A DNA stretch of 64,000 bases from positions 19,205,862-19,269,861 of the forward strand of contig NC_086379.1 in the NCBI RefSeq assembly GCF_036588685.1. Direction: 5' to 3'. The position numbers and the translations under genes were made by a program. This stretch comes from Mytilus trossulus. Lineage: Eukaryota > Mollusca > Bivalvia > Mytilida > Mytilidae. The notes beneath the pieces are model-generated. The model was not told the DNA's origin, did not search any database, and saw only the letters and a program-made list of their open reading frames with translations. Positions 1 to 30,487 of the stretch are shown piece after piece (the stretch's first letter is position 1; the number at the start of each line of letters is the position of its first letter).

Positions 1-1614
1 GACCACAATGTAGTCTTGGGAAAACATTTATCAATCGGCTTAATTTTAAAAAGAGTTTTCCAAATCTAGACCTCCTGTGAGAGATTTGATTACCTCCTTT
101 CAAAGTCATCATCCGCAAGGATTTCTATATTACATTAAAGCTTTTCTTTTTTTCAGTCTGATATTTTTGAATGTTTGAGATATTATGCACTTGACCTGAG
201 ACTACTATAACACAGAGATTGGTCACTTGTGTTATAGTAGTCTCAGACTTGACAAAGGGATGCATAAATTCATTTTCTCCTATATACAGATTAATTTGTG
301 ATGTAGCTCTTTTCCGTCTTTTTAAACCAGTGATATCGGAACCATTACATAATTAAAGGAGGAATTTCTTCCAATTCATAAATAAGGTCTTCAGAAAAAC
401 TATTAAACTGTTTACTCGCGTAGTGGTATATTACCATATGTGGATTCTAAAAAACTTGTAAAGTACTTCTGGATAATTTCTCAGTAATTTCGATCATTCT
501 CTGAAATTACTTCTATCAGACATTTTGGTTATTCAACACTATTTACCACCATTTCTAACGTGAAAAAGAAAAGTTGTCTAAAAGAAATAATCCACAATGC
601 TTTAAATGTAAATATGGTCGCATACGCTTAGCCTATACATTTATTGCTTTATGATACCATACGGCATATTTTGGCAATAGTGTACAGAAAAGTAAAACAT
701 GATACACGGAGGATCAAGTAATCAGTATGCTGGAGTTTTTAATTTGACAACATATTTGGTGATTTCGGAGGTTAAATTTTTCAACTAGTTGTCGGCATTC
801 CTTTGACAACTAACTGTCCGACCTCTTCTTAGATCTTCTTATTTTCATCAGTCGGAGTACCAAAACTAGACCAAGACGAGACAATTTCACACATTCAGAT
901 ATATTGATTACTTAGTATATCCTTTCCATTAACAATCCAAACTTTTCTGATATATCCCCAGAACTTAAAATTAATTAAACAACGTACACGGCTACCTCCA
1001 CCTCATTTTAAGACTTATACCTAGAATTTGACATAAGCGGCCATCTTAGTATCAGAATCTGCAAGACGAACTTAATTTTGAAATTTTAAAAAAATCCACC
1101 ACCGTAGCATCAACATAGCATCTTCAACTGCATATGGGATTAACATTTTAGAAATAATTCGGTATTCAAGTGCTTGTAGCTGCAACTCAGACTTGTTCGT
1201 TGGAAGAAAGCAATATCTTGTTGATGAATATTCAATATATATCAACTTCACTATAGTACATGACGCCATGAAGAATAGATTCAGCGAACTGACGTTGTTT
1301 ATAACGTGTTAACATCATTTTGTTACTTGTATTTGTATGATTCAAAACTTTACTTGTTGTTCAATCCATTTTTTGGAAATACTAGTATGCGTTTTACGTG
1401 GCTCGGTGTGATTATCTATAAACCCCGCCATTTGGTTATATTTTTTCTTATATACTTTGTCTATAGAGTGTCTATATCCTATTTTGTTTTTCTTTGTTTT
1501 TTGTTGTTGAAATAATTATCATTATCTTCATAAGGAAATACATTTACCAAGTCAGAAAAATGACAGTTAAAAATAAATCGAGAAGATTACTTCGGACGCA
1601 GGCACATTATAACG
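1..1614. other. No gene recognised
   Basis: AT-rich DNA with scattered stops in all frames. The only clear structure is the 18-bp perfect inverted repeat at 196-246. Short frames at 1072-1515 have no recognisable domain. Confidence 0.6.
196..246. repeat. Perfect 18-bp inverted repeat (hairpin)
   Basis: Arms 196-213 and 229-246 are exact reverse complements (CTGAGACTACTATAACAC) around a 15-nt loop. It may be the remnant of a small foldback element or a structured RNA; nothing flanking decides. Confidence 0.75.
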
Positions 1615-3180
1615 TGTTGTTTTCATTTTTGTCGAGCCTGCGACTTTTGTCGCAGAAAGCTCGACATAGGAATAGTGATCTGGCGGCGGCGGCTACGGCT
1701 ACGGCGGCGGTGGCGGTGTTAGATAACTTCTTAAAAGGTTTATATTTTAGAAGGTGAAAGACCTTCATACTTTGTATATAGATGCTTCATGTTACGAAGT
1801 TTTCGTCAGTCACATGTCCAATGTCCTTGACCTCATTTTCATGGTTCAGTGACCACTTGAAAAAAAAGTTCAGAATTTTTGTAATGTTGAATCCTCTCTT
1901 ATTATAAGTAATAGGATAGCTATATTTGGTATATGCGTACCTTGCAAGGTCCTCATACCCGTCAGATAGTTTTCACTTGACCTCGACCTCATTTCATGGA
2001 TCAGTGAACAAGGTTAAGTTTTGGTGGTCAAGTCCATATCTCAGATACTTTAAGCAATAGGGCTAGTTTATTTGGTGTATGGAAGGACTGTAAGGTGTAC
2101 ATGTCCAACTGGCAGGTGTCATCTGACCTTGACCTCATTTTTATGGTTCAGTGGTTATAGTTAAGTTTTTGTGTTTTGGTCTGTTTTTCTCATACTTTAT
2201 GCAATAGGTCTACTTTATTTGTTGTATAGAATGATTGTAGATGTACATGTCTAGCGGGCAGGTGTCATCTAACCTTGACCTCATTTTCATGGTTCAGTGG
2301 TTATATTTAAGTTTTGGTGTTTTGGTCTGTTTTACTTATTTTGTATGCAATTGGTCAACTATATTTGGTGTATGGAATGATGGTAAGGGGTACAGGTCTA
2401 GCTGGCAGGTGTCATCTGACCTTGACCTCATTTTCATGGTTCAGTGGTTATATTTAAGTTTTTGTGTTTTGGTCTGTTTTTCACATACTTTATGCAATAG
2501 GTCTACTTTATTTGTTGTATGGAATGATTGTAGATGTACATGTCTAGCAGGCAGGAGTCATCTGACTTTGACCTCATTTTCATGGTTCAGTAGTTATAGT
2601 AAAGTTTTTGTGTTTTGGTGTGTTTTTCTCATACTAAATGCAACAGGTCTACTATATTTGTTGTATGAAATGATTGTAATGTGTACATGTCTAGCGGGTA
2701 GATGTCAGGTGACCTTGACCTCATTTTCATGGTTCAGTGGTCAAAGTTAAGTTTTTGAGTTTTGGTCTTTTTATCTAATACTATATGCCATAGGTCAACT
2801 ATGTTTGGTGTATGGAAATATTTTATGATCTTTATGTCAGTAGCACACGTTTTATTTGACCTTGACCTCCTTTTCTCGGTTAATTGCACAGTGTAAAGTT
2901 TTTGTGTTTTGGTCTATTTTCTTCAACTATAAGTAATAGGTCAACTATATATGTTGTATAGAAGCATTGTTAGCTGTACATGTCTGCCTGGCATGGTTCA
3001 TCTGACCTTGACCTCATTTTCAAGGTTCATTGGTCTTTGTGTAGTTATCTTAAATAATGGTAAGTTTATGTGACAGTTGTAATAAAGCTTTATACTTAGG
3101 ACTATCAACATAATATCAATGATTAGAAGAGAAGGCGAAACATTTCAGCGTGTGCACTCTTGTTATTTCTTGTTTTTGAA
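1615..3180 (+). mobile_element. Non-autonomous element with tandem-repeat core (bivalve type)
   Basis: It opens with a strong stem-loop (1631-1665; arms with GTCGAGC/GCTCGAC and TGCGAC/GTCGCA), then a GGC-rich stretch (1682-1718), about nine tandem core units and a closing segment to about 3180. It has no long conserved ORF. The layout recalls bivalve elements with 150-160 bp tandem cores, such as the pearl, CvA and DTC84 groups (Helitron- or MITE-like). This assignment is from memory and family level only; the ends are approximate. Confidence 0.6.
1822..3060 (+). repeat. Nine-copy tandem array, about 147-bp unit
   Basis: The landmark CCTTGACCTC (with variants) recurs near 1825, 1979, 2127, 2273, 2420, 2566, 2713, 2860 and 3006, so spacing is 146-153 bp. 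Units share the segments TCATTTTCATGGTTCAGTGG, GTTTTTGTGTTTTGGTCTG and GCAATAGGTCTACT. Outer copies are more diverged than inner ones. The 169-residue frame at 2241-2750 is a by-product of three near-identical units and is not a gene. Confidence 0.9.
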
Positions 3181-3806
3181 TTTCATTGAATTTGCAACAG
3201 GAGATATTTTCTATCACAAAACTGAATCTATTTGTTGTCAATTATAAGATAAATCTGACATATTAAAATGATGATCCTTCTAAATCATTTTTTATACATG
3301 CAAATATACTGCCTGTGTGAATGTCTTGTTAAACCGATGCTTGTGTTAATTTCTGTTTTCTATATACTCAATAATCTGCATGTTTTTTTACCAAAAAAAT
3401 ACCTGTGAATTCTTCATGAAAATTGCATTTTCGAGTTTTGTTTTTCTAAATGAAAATCTTAAACCATGGGTGATTAATCTATTTCATTGAAGTTTGTTGA
3501 ACATTCTGTTTGTGAATGTCAATTTTCAATAAAAAAAAAATAAAAGGTTTAATAGGGAAAATCATTTTATATTTTTTCTTGTACATATATTTTATACATG
3601 TATTTCACTTAATTTAATACAATATTCATAAAACATCATAACTGATATTTTAGGAGTGATACCAAAAAACATTGTCACAGCTAGAATATTCTGGTAATAT
3701 ATTTCTCATCCACAAGATTATTAATTTCTACAGCCCGAAGAAATGATTTTTATAGCTTGAATCTACATCTGCTGATCCATGCTAAAAACGTTAGCGATAT
3801 TAGGTT
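3181..3806. other. Downstream flank of the TRIM-like gene; nothing recognised
   Basis: AT-rich, with A-runs near 3531-3545. It must contain the 3' UTR of the minus-strand TRIM-like gene, but I saw no AATAAA on the minus strand close to the stop. Confidence 0.5.
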
Positions 3807-5510
3807 TCAGAAACCAGAATATTCAATTTCATAAAGTTTTCCATTAGTAGAACTCGCTGGTGGAGAACATCCAAGGTAAAATAATGTTGCACTAGTAAAG
3901 GCAACGCAAGATGGGGACATTATTCCTATATCCCTTGTTTCTTTGTAGTATATCAGATTGCAAGAATTGTCAAGGATATGAATAGATTGGTTGTTTAAAT
4001 CAGATATCACAACGCTATCTAATGGTGTACTCTGCATTGATTCAGGTTGAAATGGCTTGTCAACATTGTTTATATTCGGATTTCCCTTGTACGTATTTAA
4101 GATATTTCCATCTTTATTCAATGCTAAAATTCTACTGTTCCTCCTATCAGCATACGCAAAATCTGCAACAAAGATTTTCCCACTAATAGTGCTAGTTATA
4201 TTTCGTGGATATGTCATTAATCTCTTCTTATTGTTATCATACTCATAAACAAATTCATGCTTTCCATCTTTATCCATTACAATCACCACTCTTCTTCCTG
4301 TAACAGGAATAACTGCACCAACACTCATAGCACCTACAATAATTTTACGGTCTTTTGATACATGGAGTGACATTATCTCTAATGGATCCACGCTATACTG
4401 TGAATCCTGGATTTTCCCATTTGCTCCATTGATGCGCTTTAGCCTTGGTGTCGCATCAGCTAGCAGGATATCACCATCGGAAGTAACTACAATTCCTCTT
4501 ATTGATGTCTTTATTGTGAAAATTGTGGCAAGACTGTTTCCATCAGTTTGTACTTTCTGTAAACTTTTGTTGATGCTGTCACCTAGCACGATTGAGCCAT
4601 TAGAACATAACCATAGGTAGTGACAACGTTTTAAGTCTGTGGTGAACTGCTTGTTCACTTTCATCTCTATTTTACCAGTTCCACCACCACTTGAAACCTC
4701 GGTCAAGGATCCAAAAGTTGATGGAATATTCTCTCCTGGCATGAACTGAGGTATTAAATACGAATGGTGTATGTTAATTGGTTGTATGGCAGTTTCTAAA
4801 GATTTCTCTATCTTATCAATATTTTCGAGAATTTTTAGGGAATCTGATGAATTGATAATCTTATCTACTATACTGAATACCTCCTGTAGCTTATGTCTGG
4901 AATCTGTAACTGTTGTCAGCTTTTTGGATATGGAATCTTCATTGATCTTTATTTTGTGTTTTACGTCTTTCGAAAGCTGATCTGCATATTTTATATATGC
5001 TTCTTTTCGAGCTTCAATGTCTTGTAAAACGTTCTTACCTTTGAAGTTCTCTGCTATTTTCAGCTGTTCAAGCCTTCTTTCATCATCAGCAAGTTCTTTT
5101 TTAGCACTTTCTACTTTCAATTTAAATGTCTCCAGTAATTCGAGCTTCATATCATATGCCTCCTTTATTTCTATGAAAGTATGCCCAGTATGCATTTTTG
5201 CGATACATATTGGGCAAACAAGAGCATCACAAGTACAACAGAAAAGACAGCATGATTGTGTTGTATGTTCTGTACATTTTATGCTTGTTAAGTCCAAGAT
5301 TTTATTGTCACCACCACTTATTCCAACCTGTTTTATGTCAACTATTGTATGGTCCTTAGCGTTTTTAAACTTTGGATGAATTTTATCATTGCACTTATTA
5401 CACATTAGCAAGTCACAATCAAGACATTTCCATTTTAGTTTCGTCTCTGATTCACAAAGGTTACAAGAAATAATATCCTGAGCTTTTATGACAGATTTAG
5501 ATAACGCCAT
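3807..5510 (-). CDS. TRIM-like protein: two B-boxes, coiled coil, propeller-like C-terminus (no RING)
   Basis: Single uninterrupted frame of 567 residues with an ATG at 5510 in a good context (A at -3, G at +4). A first B-box-like zinc module spans residues 16-54 (C16-x2-C19, C29-x2-C32, C37-x2-C40, H45, H54). A second, B-box2-type module spans 79-110 (C79-x2-H82, C91, C94-D95, C99-x2-C102, H107-x2-H110). About 115-255 is charged and heptad-like, as in a coiled coil. About 285-567 has repeated short beta-strand segments with SD/AD turns, as in NHL or YVTN-type propellers. No RING precedes the B-boxes, so E3 ligase activity cannot be assumed. Bivalves carry large families of intronless TRIM/NHL-like genes, some linked to innate immunity; the role here is unknown. 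A 5'-UTR intron upstream is possible. The architecture is clear; the exact subfamily is not. Confidence 0.9.
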   Translation of the reverse strand: MALSKSVIKAQDIISCNLCESETKLKWKCLDCDLLMCNKCNDKIHPKFKNAKDHTIVDIKQVGISGGDNKILDLTSIKCTEHTTQSCCLFCCTCDALVCPICIAKMHTGHTFIEIKEAYDMKLELLETFKLKVESAKKELADDERRLEQLKIAENFKGKNVLQDIEARKEAYIKYADQLSKDVKHKIKINEDSISKKLTTVTDSRHKLQEVFSIVDKIINSSDSLKILENIDKIEKSLETAIQPINIHHSYLIPQFMPGENIPSTFGSLTEVSSGGGTGKIEMKVNKQFTTDLKRCHYLWLCSNGSIVLGDSINKSLQKVQTDGNSLATIFTIKTSIRGIVVTSDGDILLADATPRLKRINGANGKIQDSQYSVDPLEIMSLHVSKDRKIIVGAMSVGAVIPVTGRRVVIVMDKDGKHEFVYEYDNNKKRLMTYPRNITSTISGKIFVADFAYADRRNSRILALNKDGNILNTYKGNPNINNVDKPFQPESMQSTPLDSVVISDLNNQSIHILDNSCNLIYYKETRDIGIMSPSCVAFTSATLFYLGCSPPASSTNGKLYEIEYSGF

Positions 5511-6488
5511 TTTGAATAGGTATTCTTCTTCCTGGACTGGTTACTTAGTGTTAAATTTAAGCTTTGTTAAAATCTATGCCTAACATAAAATGGCCAAAAA
5601 CCAATAAATATGTTTGTGTCAAGAATTTATATTAAATATCCAATTTTCTTATCCAAACAAGAAATGGACATATCATTATAGATTTGTTTGAAAGTGTCAT
5701 TCGGTCGTAGAGTTGTACACTTTCTCTTGTGTGTGTGTGTTTTTTTTTAAAGAACAGATACATATACATGCAGTAAAGATATTAAATCATGATTATGGGA
5801 TTAGCTTTTAATATTGGAGATTTTTATTCGGAAAGAACATGCATGTTGACAGATTTTTGTTCTTCTCCCATATTCAATGTTTTCACGGGTAGTAAGGTCG
5901 TCATATCGAGGAACGTTTAGTACAGTGATTTTGTCATAATTTGGATAAGTTTGACATGGTTAATTTATGTTTCTTCCTCAAACTATTGCCTCAGTTCTAG
6001 TCACACGAGCAGATAAAAAGCAAATAAGATGCTTGAATCTGTATTGGAGGTCAAACGATCTATATTGGAATTGTTGTTTCTCGAAATTAACGCAGAATAA
6101 GCAAGATATCGGAATTGCTATGGTTTGGTTAAGCGATTGACATGGTTCGGTTAAGAGTCGAGAAATTCGTCATGGTTTTGGTCAAGATTGTCATGGTTTA
6201 GATCGAAATAAATATATATTTGTTCCACTTTAATACTGAAAATTTGACTGATATCGCCTGTTATTTGAACGAAATTACACTATATATTAACTGCCTGAGA
6301 AGAAAAAAATGCCTGTTTAACCAAATTTAGTGGGTGTAATCGTCAAGGCGTAAATTAAACATGTGATGTTACTTTTCGTAAGTTTTCTACAATATGAATT
6401 TAAAAGTCACTGCTCTTTCGATATAATTTTACAAAAAAAAAGACAAAGCGTTGCTTCTGTTTCACATATAGCCTAATCTTTTCTCCAT

Positions 6489-6578
6489 ATGTCCATGCTT
6501 GACTCTGCCGAGGATATCATGAGCAGCATCACTAGTCAAATAGCTAAGGGCTACTCAAAAATGGCAGCCAGTCAAAAA
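6489..6578 (+). other. Candidate orphan coding exon
   Basis: ATG at 6489 opens 30 codons (MSMLDSAEDIMSSI near the start, YSKMAASQK at the end) closed by a possible donor (AAA|GTAATT). An in-frame TAA lies at 6474. Base composition is visibly richer in G and C than the flanks. I do not recognise the peptide and see no sure second exon. It may be a relic or the first exon of an unannotated gene. Confidence 0.25.
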
Positions 6579-6939
6579 GTAATTCTTTTTTTTTCATTTT
6601 CTTTTCTAGAAAACTATACATTTGTTGGTTTTTCTTTATTTTAAATTTTAAACCTGTTTAAGATGAATAAAAGGGGATGTGGGGTTATAGGTCCATGATA
6701 CAGTAACCCAACTACAAAACTAACCAAAAGATATTAAGAGGACATCATAAGTCTTAAACCATTTACGAAACCCAATATTTACGCGTGACATGGTGAAATT
6801 TCAATAAAAGGTACTTTCAAAGTTCGAATTTAAAATATGAAAGATCACAAAATCTTTGTAATATTGTATAAATGCAACGTTTTCATTTAATATTGTATAA
6901 TTGCATCATTCATTTTTTACATATATAAAACCGTAACTT

Positions 6940-7085
6940 TTCTCGTTTGAATTGTTTTACATTGTCTTATCGGGCCTTTTATAGCTGACTATGTGGTATG
7001 GGCTTTGCTCATTGTTGAAGGTCGTACGGTGACCTATAGTTCTTAATGTTTGTGTCATTTTGGTCTTTTGGGGATAGTTGTCTTA
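6940..7085 (-). repeat. Dispersed mussel repeat, family A (copy 1)
   Basis: Contains CTCGTTTGAATTGTTTTACA, then TTTATAGCTGACTATG, GGGCTTTGCTCATTGTTGAA and GTCATTTTGGTCTTTTG. Further copies occur at 8755-8912, 14590-14785, 22965-23105, 51108-51180, 62095-62225 and 62333-62460. It has no coding capacity. Confidence 0.8.
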
Positions 7086-7355
7086 TCACATCTTCTTTTT
7101 GATCACGCGTATAGTATCATTAAATTTTTTCAAATATTTTACTTTTTGTGTAATATAGTTTCTATACTATCCGAAAAAAACTCCTGCTATCTAATTTTAA
7201 GTATGAAGAGGTTTATCATTAAATGTGATTGAAAAAAAGATTGAAAATCAAAGAAACACGTGTTATATTGTCTGCTACATGTACATTTAAACTGTTAATT
7301 TTGACCGTGCTAGACAAGAAATCATCGTTTGTAATAGGACAGAACGCATTATAAG

Positions 7356-7377
7356 ATGGACGAAGATGAAACAGATG
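7356..7377 (+). other. Candidate short 5' coding exon
   Basis: ATG GAC GAA GAT GAA ACA GAT G followed directly by a strong GTAAGT donor. It is a plausible acidic first exon, but no downstream partner was found before PCYT2, whose own first exon has a different start. Low confidence. Confidence 0.15.
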
Positions 7378-8754
7378 GTAAGTTTGTTGATATATATCAC
7401 AAGTACACTTAATTTGAACTTCTTAGACATTCAATGATACTTTTATGCTATCTATATTTGCCGTTTATTATTTTTGCTTATTTGATTTTCAATTTACTAG
7501 GTAATGTCAAATGTAAGATGACGCAGGAAATACATAAATGAGACAGCAAACCAACAACACAAACATATGAATTCTTCAACAATAGGATAAATTAAATAGG
7601 CCAACCTTTGTATCTGCCTGTTTCTATAAAATGGGTAAATAAATTGGACAGAGACAACCAGAGATCCGAAACCATCAAACTGTTCTCAGTAAAGCGTAAA
7701 ATAGTAAGGTATGGCATATGACAACTTGTCACGTCACTAGGTTCTGAACATTTTTGTGAGTCGCAACTTCGGTAAATATGTTTTTGAAATTAAATGTGTA
7801 AAACCCTTCGTTTCGCAATAGTTAGCACTTATGAATGCCTGTTTGGTGTCTGTGATGAAAACTTATATTTTCATGATTTCGTAGTTTATAACTTCTTTTC
7901 AATTTGTGTAACTAAATATGTTAAACATAAAATCAACGCAGTCAAATTCAGAATTGTTTTTTTTGTTTTTTTGTTATTTATTTACATGATAAGGCTCAAC
8001 ATTTTACACAGATGCATTGAAATGGACTCAAACAATATATCAGAAGCAATTGCATATATTGCTCCCTTATACGGGTCATTTGAAGTTGTTGGTGATACTG
8101 ATTAATTTCTAGCATTCGTAAAGTTTAAATGATATATTGTCTCATTTTCAAGATAATGACATTCTTAGAAATCATAACATGCTCTTTTATGGTACTGAAG
8201 AATCCTTGGGAACCATGTGCAAATCCATCATATGGGTTCACGATTGCACTTTTACGTTTACAGTAGATCTTCGGGGTTGGTCAAACATTGCATGGCTGTT
8301 GAAATAAATAAACGTAGTATTGTTTAATTAGTTCTTTAGGATTCAAGTTTATAATATGACTACGGCAATTAAAGATTTAAAAATTAAGAAACAAATATTG
8401 AAAAATTGTATCCTCTCAATATTGATTCATATAATGCTTTGCAATAAAACTACAGTGTAAAATATATATCGTTATTTATTGCTAGACATAATCAGTCAAA
8501 GATGCTCACAATATTGGCAGCAGAATTCCATCCTGAAATTTAAAAGAAGCTATCTTAGAGTCTTGACTTTTTATCATTTGCTATTTGTTTGAAACTAGGT
8601 CCCACTAAATATCAGTACTTTATTTGTGTTTTTAGTGATTTTGTTACTTGATTTTCTTGCATAATTAAACCCAATCTGGTGTGTTTTACATGTGTGGCAT
8701 GGTTGAGGCGAACAAGAGGTTGGGGAGCCCGCAAACATGTTTTAAATAAGGCCG

Positions 8755-8912
8755 TTAGTTTTCTCGTTTGAATTGTTTTACATTGTCTTATCGGGGCCTT
8801 TTATAGCTGACTATGCTGTATGGGCTTTGCTCATTGTTGAAGGCCGTACGGTTACCTATAGTTGTTAATGTTTGTGTCATTTTGGTCTTTTGTGGATAGT
8901 TGTCTCATTGCT
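8755..8912 (-). repeat. Dispersed mussel repeat, family A (copy 2)
   Basis: Nearly identical to the copy at 6940-7085 and in the same orientation. The pair sits between the inverted blocks at 5884 and 9689. Confidence 0.8.
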
Positions 8913-9999
8913 ATTTATTTTGGACAGAAACTAGGCTGATGGTTTCCTAATTGGAATTCCTATACATTGAATTTTGTCGCAGCCTTTTATATCTTGCTGA
9001 GAAATTGTTGAATGTTGAAGGCCTCTTGATGACAAATAGCTGCTAACATCTACGTCATTTGATCTCAGATGGATAGTTATATCACTGGCAATCATATTCC
9101 ATCTACTTATAACATATTACTACATTGTATACGCGTTCTTATGTCCTTTTGTGTTTCAAGTGCAACGATTTTTGTTAATTTTGATAGTAACTCTTCATTA
9201 TACACGACACGAATTACATAACTGAACCATGTCGAACATGAACTTAACCATGACACGAATGAACCAAACCATGGCACAGCTATTTCAGTTATTTTGAATT
9301 TATTGCAAAAGTAGGTATTTTTCAGAATAATTGACCGCAGTGTTATATCACGAACATATATGTGATGTAACAGACTGTAAGAAAATAACTTTTGTTATGC
9401 ACGATAAACCAATAAGCAAGTTTTAAATTTTGACATACGCAAGCTTTGTTCTGTGTTAAATCATTAACCATATGATACAAATTGTGATTTACTAACATGT
9501 TTACCTTATACAAAGGTACCAACCAGTTCGAATTAATGACCAGAAGTTCCGTTTACAAAATATCCCAATGTTTACATTTTTGTATTGATTGTCATCAAAA
9601 AGACTTAACACCGTCATGTCAAACTTATCCAAACTATGACAAAGTCACTGTACTAAACGCTCCTCGATATGACGACCTTACTACCCGTGGTTTTAGTTTC
9701 CAAGACACCGTCATAGAATCATTTGTCATCCCATGTTTCATGGTTGGTTTTAAAGGCCTGTTTGGTTTCCCAAAGCAAGTCACTGACGTTGCCTTGTTTA
9801 AACAATGGTAAATCAAGTGGCAAATATGCCATGCATATTCAGGACGGCTCATGAGCTGCTCAGTTTTCTTATTTTCGAATTTTGACATGTAGGTTCTTTT
9901 TTCTGGAACATTGCTCTCAACAAGTTGGCATTCTTATGACACTACTATTAACCCTTGTTTCATATACAATGTATATATAAGATTTGAATAAAATAAAAA

Positions 10000-10150
10000 T
10001 GAGAATGGAAATGGGGAATGTGTCAAAGAGACAACCCGACCATAGAACAGAAAACAACAGAAGGTCACCAACAGGTTTTCGCTGCAGCGAGAAATTCCTG
10101 CACCCGGAGGCGTCCTTCAGCTGGCCCCTAAACGTATGTCGTAGTATAGG
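10000..10150 (+). repeat. Dispersed mussel repeat, family B
   Basis: Starts with GAGAATGGAAATGGGGAATG and continues through ACAACCCGACCATAGA and CCTGCACCCGGAGGCGTCC. Related stretches lie at 22131-22230, 36660-36925 (reverse), 40962-41005 and 50199-50270. The 75-codon frame here is incidental. Confidence 0.75.
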
Positions 10151-10474
10151 TGTGCCAGTCAGAATAACGGGGTTGTCATGTCTTGTTATACATGCATATC
10201 TGAAGTCATGACTTGAAGTAAATATTTGTACGCGAAATATATTTCATTTATTCTTCTGCAAACACAGATTTTCTATTTAAAATAACCTCTAATAGTTTAG
10301 TTTCTTAGAAAATGCTTATCAAGTTTATGATGTATATGGTTCTCCGCTTACTGATATAACTTGAGGACTGCAGTGACTGTGATAATCGCAAACGTATAAA
10401 TACTGAGGAAAGATGCCATCATGTTAGCAGTTGAATTTATACTTTAAAAAAATATAGATGTGGAATTTTAAGAA

Positions 10475-10715
10475 AGTCGAAATTTTTCGTTTGTAAGTCG
10501 GAATTTCGACTTTTCATGTAGTCCGACTGGCGAAATTTCGAGTTTTACAAAAGTCGAAATTTCGAGTTTTACAAACGTCAAAACTTCAACTTTTTGAAGA
10601 GTCAAAATTTCAAGATTTTAGAAAGTCGAAATTTTAAGTTAAAGTCAAAATTTGGAAGTTAAAATTTCGAGTAAAAGCCGAAATTGTATGATTCGAAGTG
10701 TCAATTTCGACTTTT
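10475..10715. repeat. Degenerate AAATTTCGA array 5' of PCYT2
   Basis: About ten imperfect units of roughly 20-24 bp built on GTCGAAATTTCGAGTTTTAC, with both orientations of TCGAAAT. It ends about 315 bp before the PCYT2 start codon, so it lies in or next to the promoter. No TATA box was confidently seen. Confidence 0.7.
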
Positions 10716-11028
10716 CAAAAAAAAGTTCACTTCCAATTTTTTTTTACGTTCCTAATACGCTTCCGTAGAAAAAGGTGTCCTTTGAAAAAATCATAACAAA
10801 TACAGTCCTTCTTAATGTTAGTATATAAGATTATGATATAAACCGAGGAAATTATCGAACATATATGCTCGAAACCGGAACCTGTCAAATCCGTATACGA
10901 TTCAAGATTAAAATTATTCTGGTTTCCAGTCAATGTTCTTCCTTTGCTCTCCTACATACACTTTCCAGTCCATGCTTGTTTAGACTTCGCAACCAAATTC
11001 CACGTTCATATTCACTATTCAGTTTGCA

Positions 11029-30487
<19,459 letters not shown>

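Larger units (their letters stand above)
5884..9689. repeat. Long inverted blocks 3.8 kb apart
   Basis: 5884-5958 and 9615-9689 are inverted copies of 75 bp with only a few mismatches (CACGGGTAGTAAGGTCGTCA versus its complement). Inside them a weaker inverted pair, about 6120-6160 against 9232-9275, shares CATGGTTTGGTT and CATGGTTAAG motifs. This suggests a foldback or long-TIR element; no transposase frame was recognised between the blocks. Confidence 0.6.

Noticed and set aside
196-246. microRNA precursor
   Set aside because: An 18-bp perfect stem is shorter than usual for animal pre-miRNAs and lacks their bulged structure; there is no expression evidence.
1682-1718. Glycine/tyrosine-rich peptide (GGGGYGYGGGG) suggesting a shell-matrix or adhesive protein
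   Set aside because: A TGA lies two codons upstream in that frame and a TAA soon follows; it is a GGC-rich stretch of a repeat element.
2241-2750. 169-residue plus-strand open frame
   Set aside because: It runs through three to four near-identical satellite units; the protein repeats with the DNA and has no domain.
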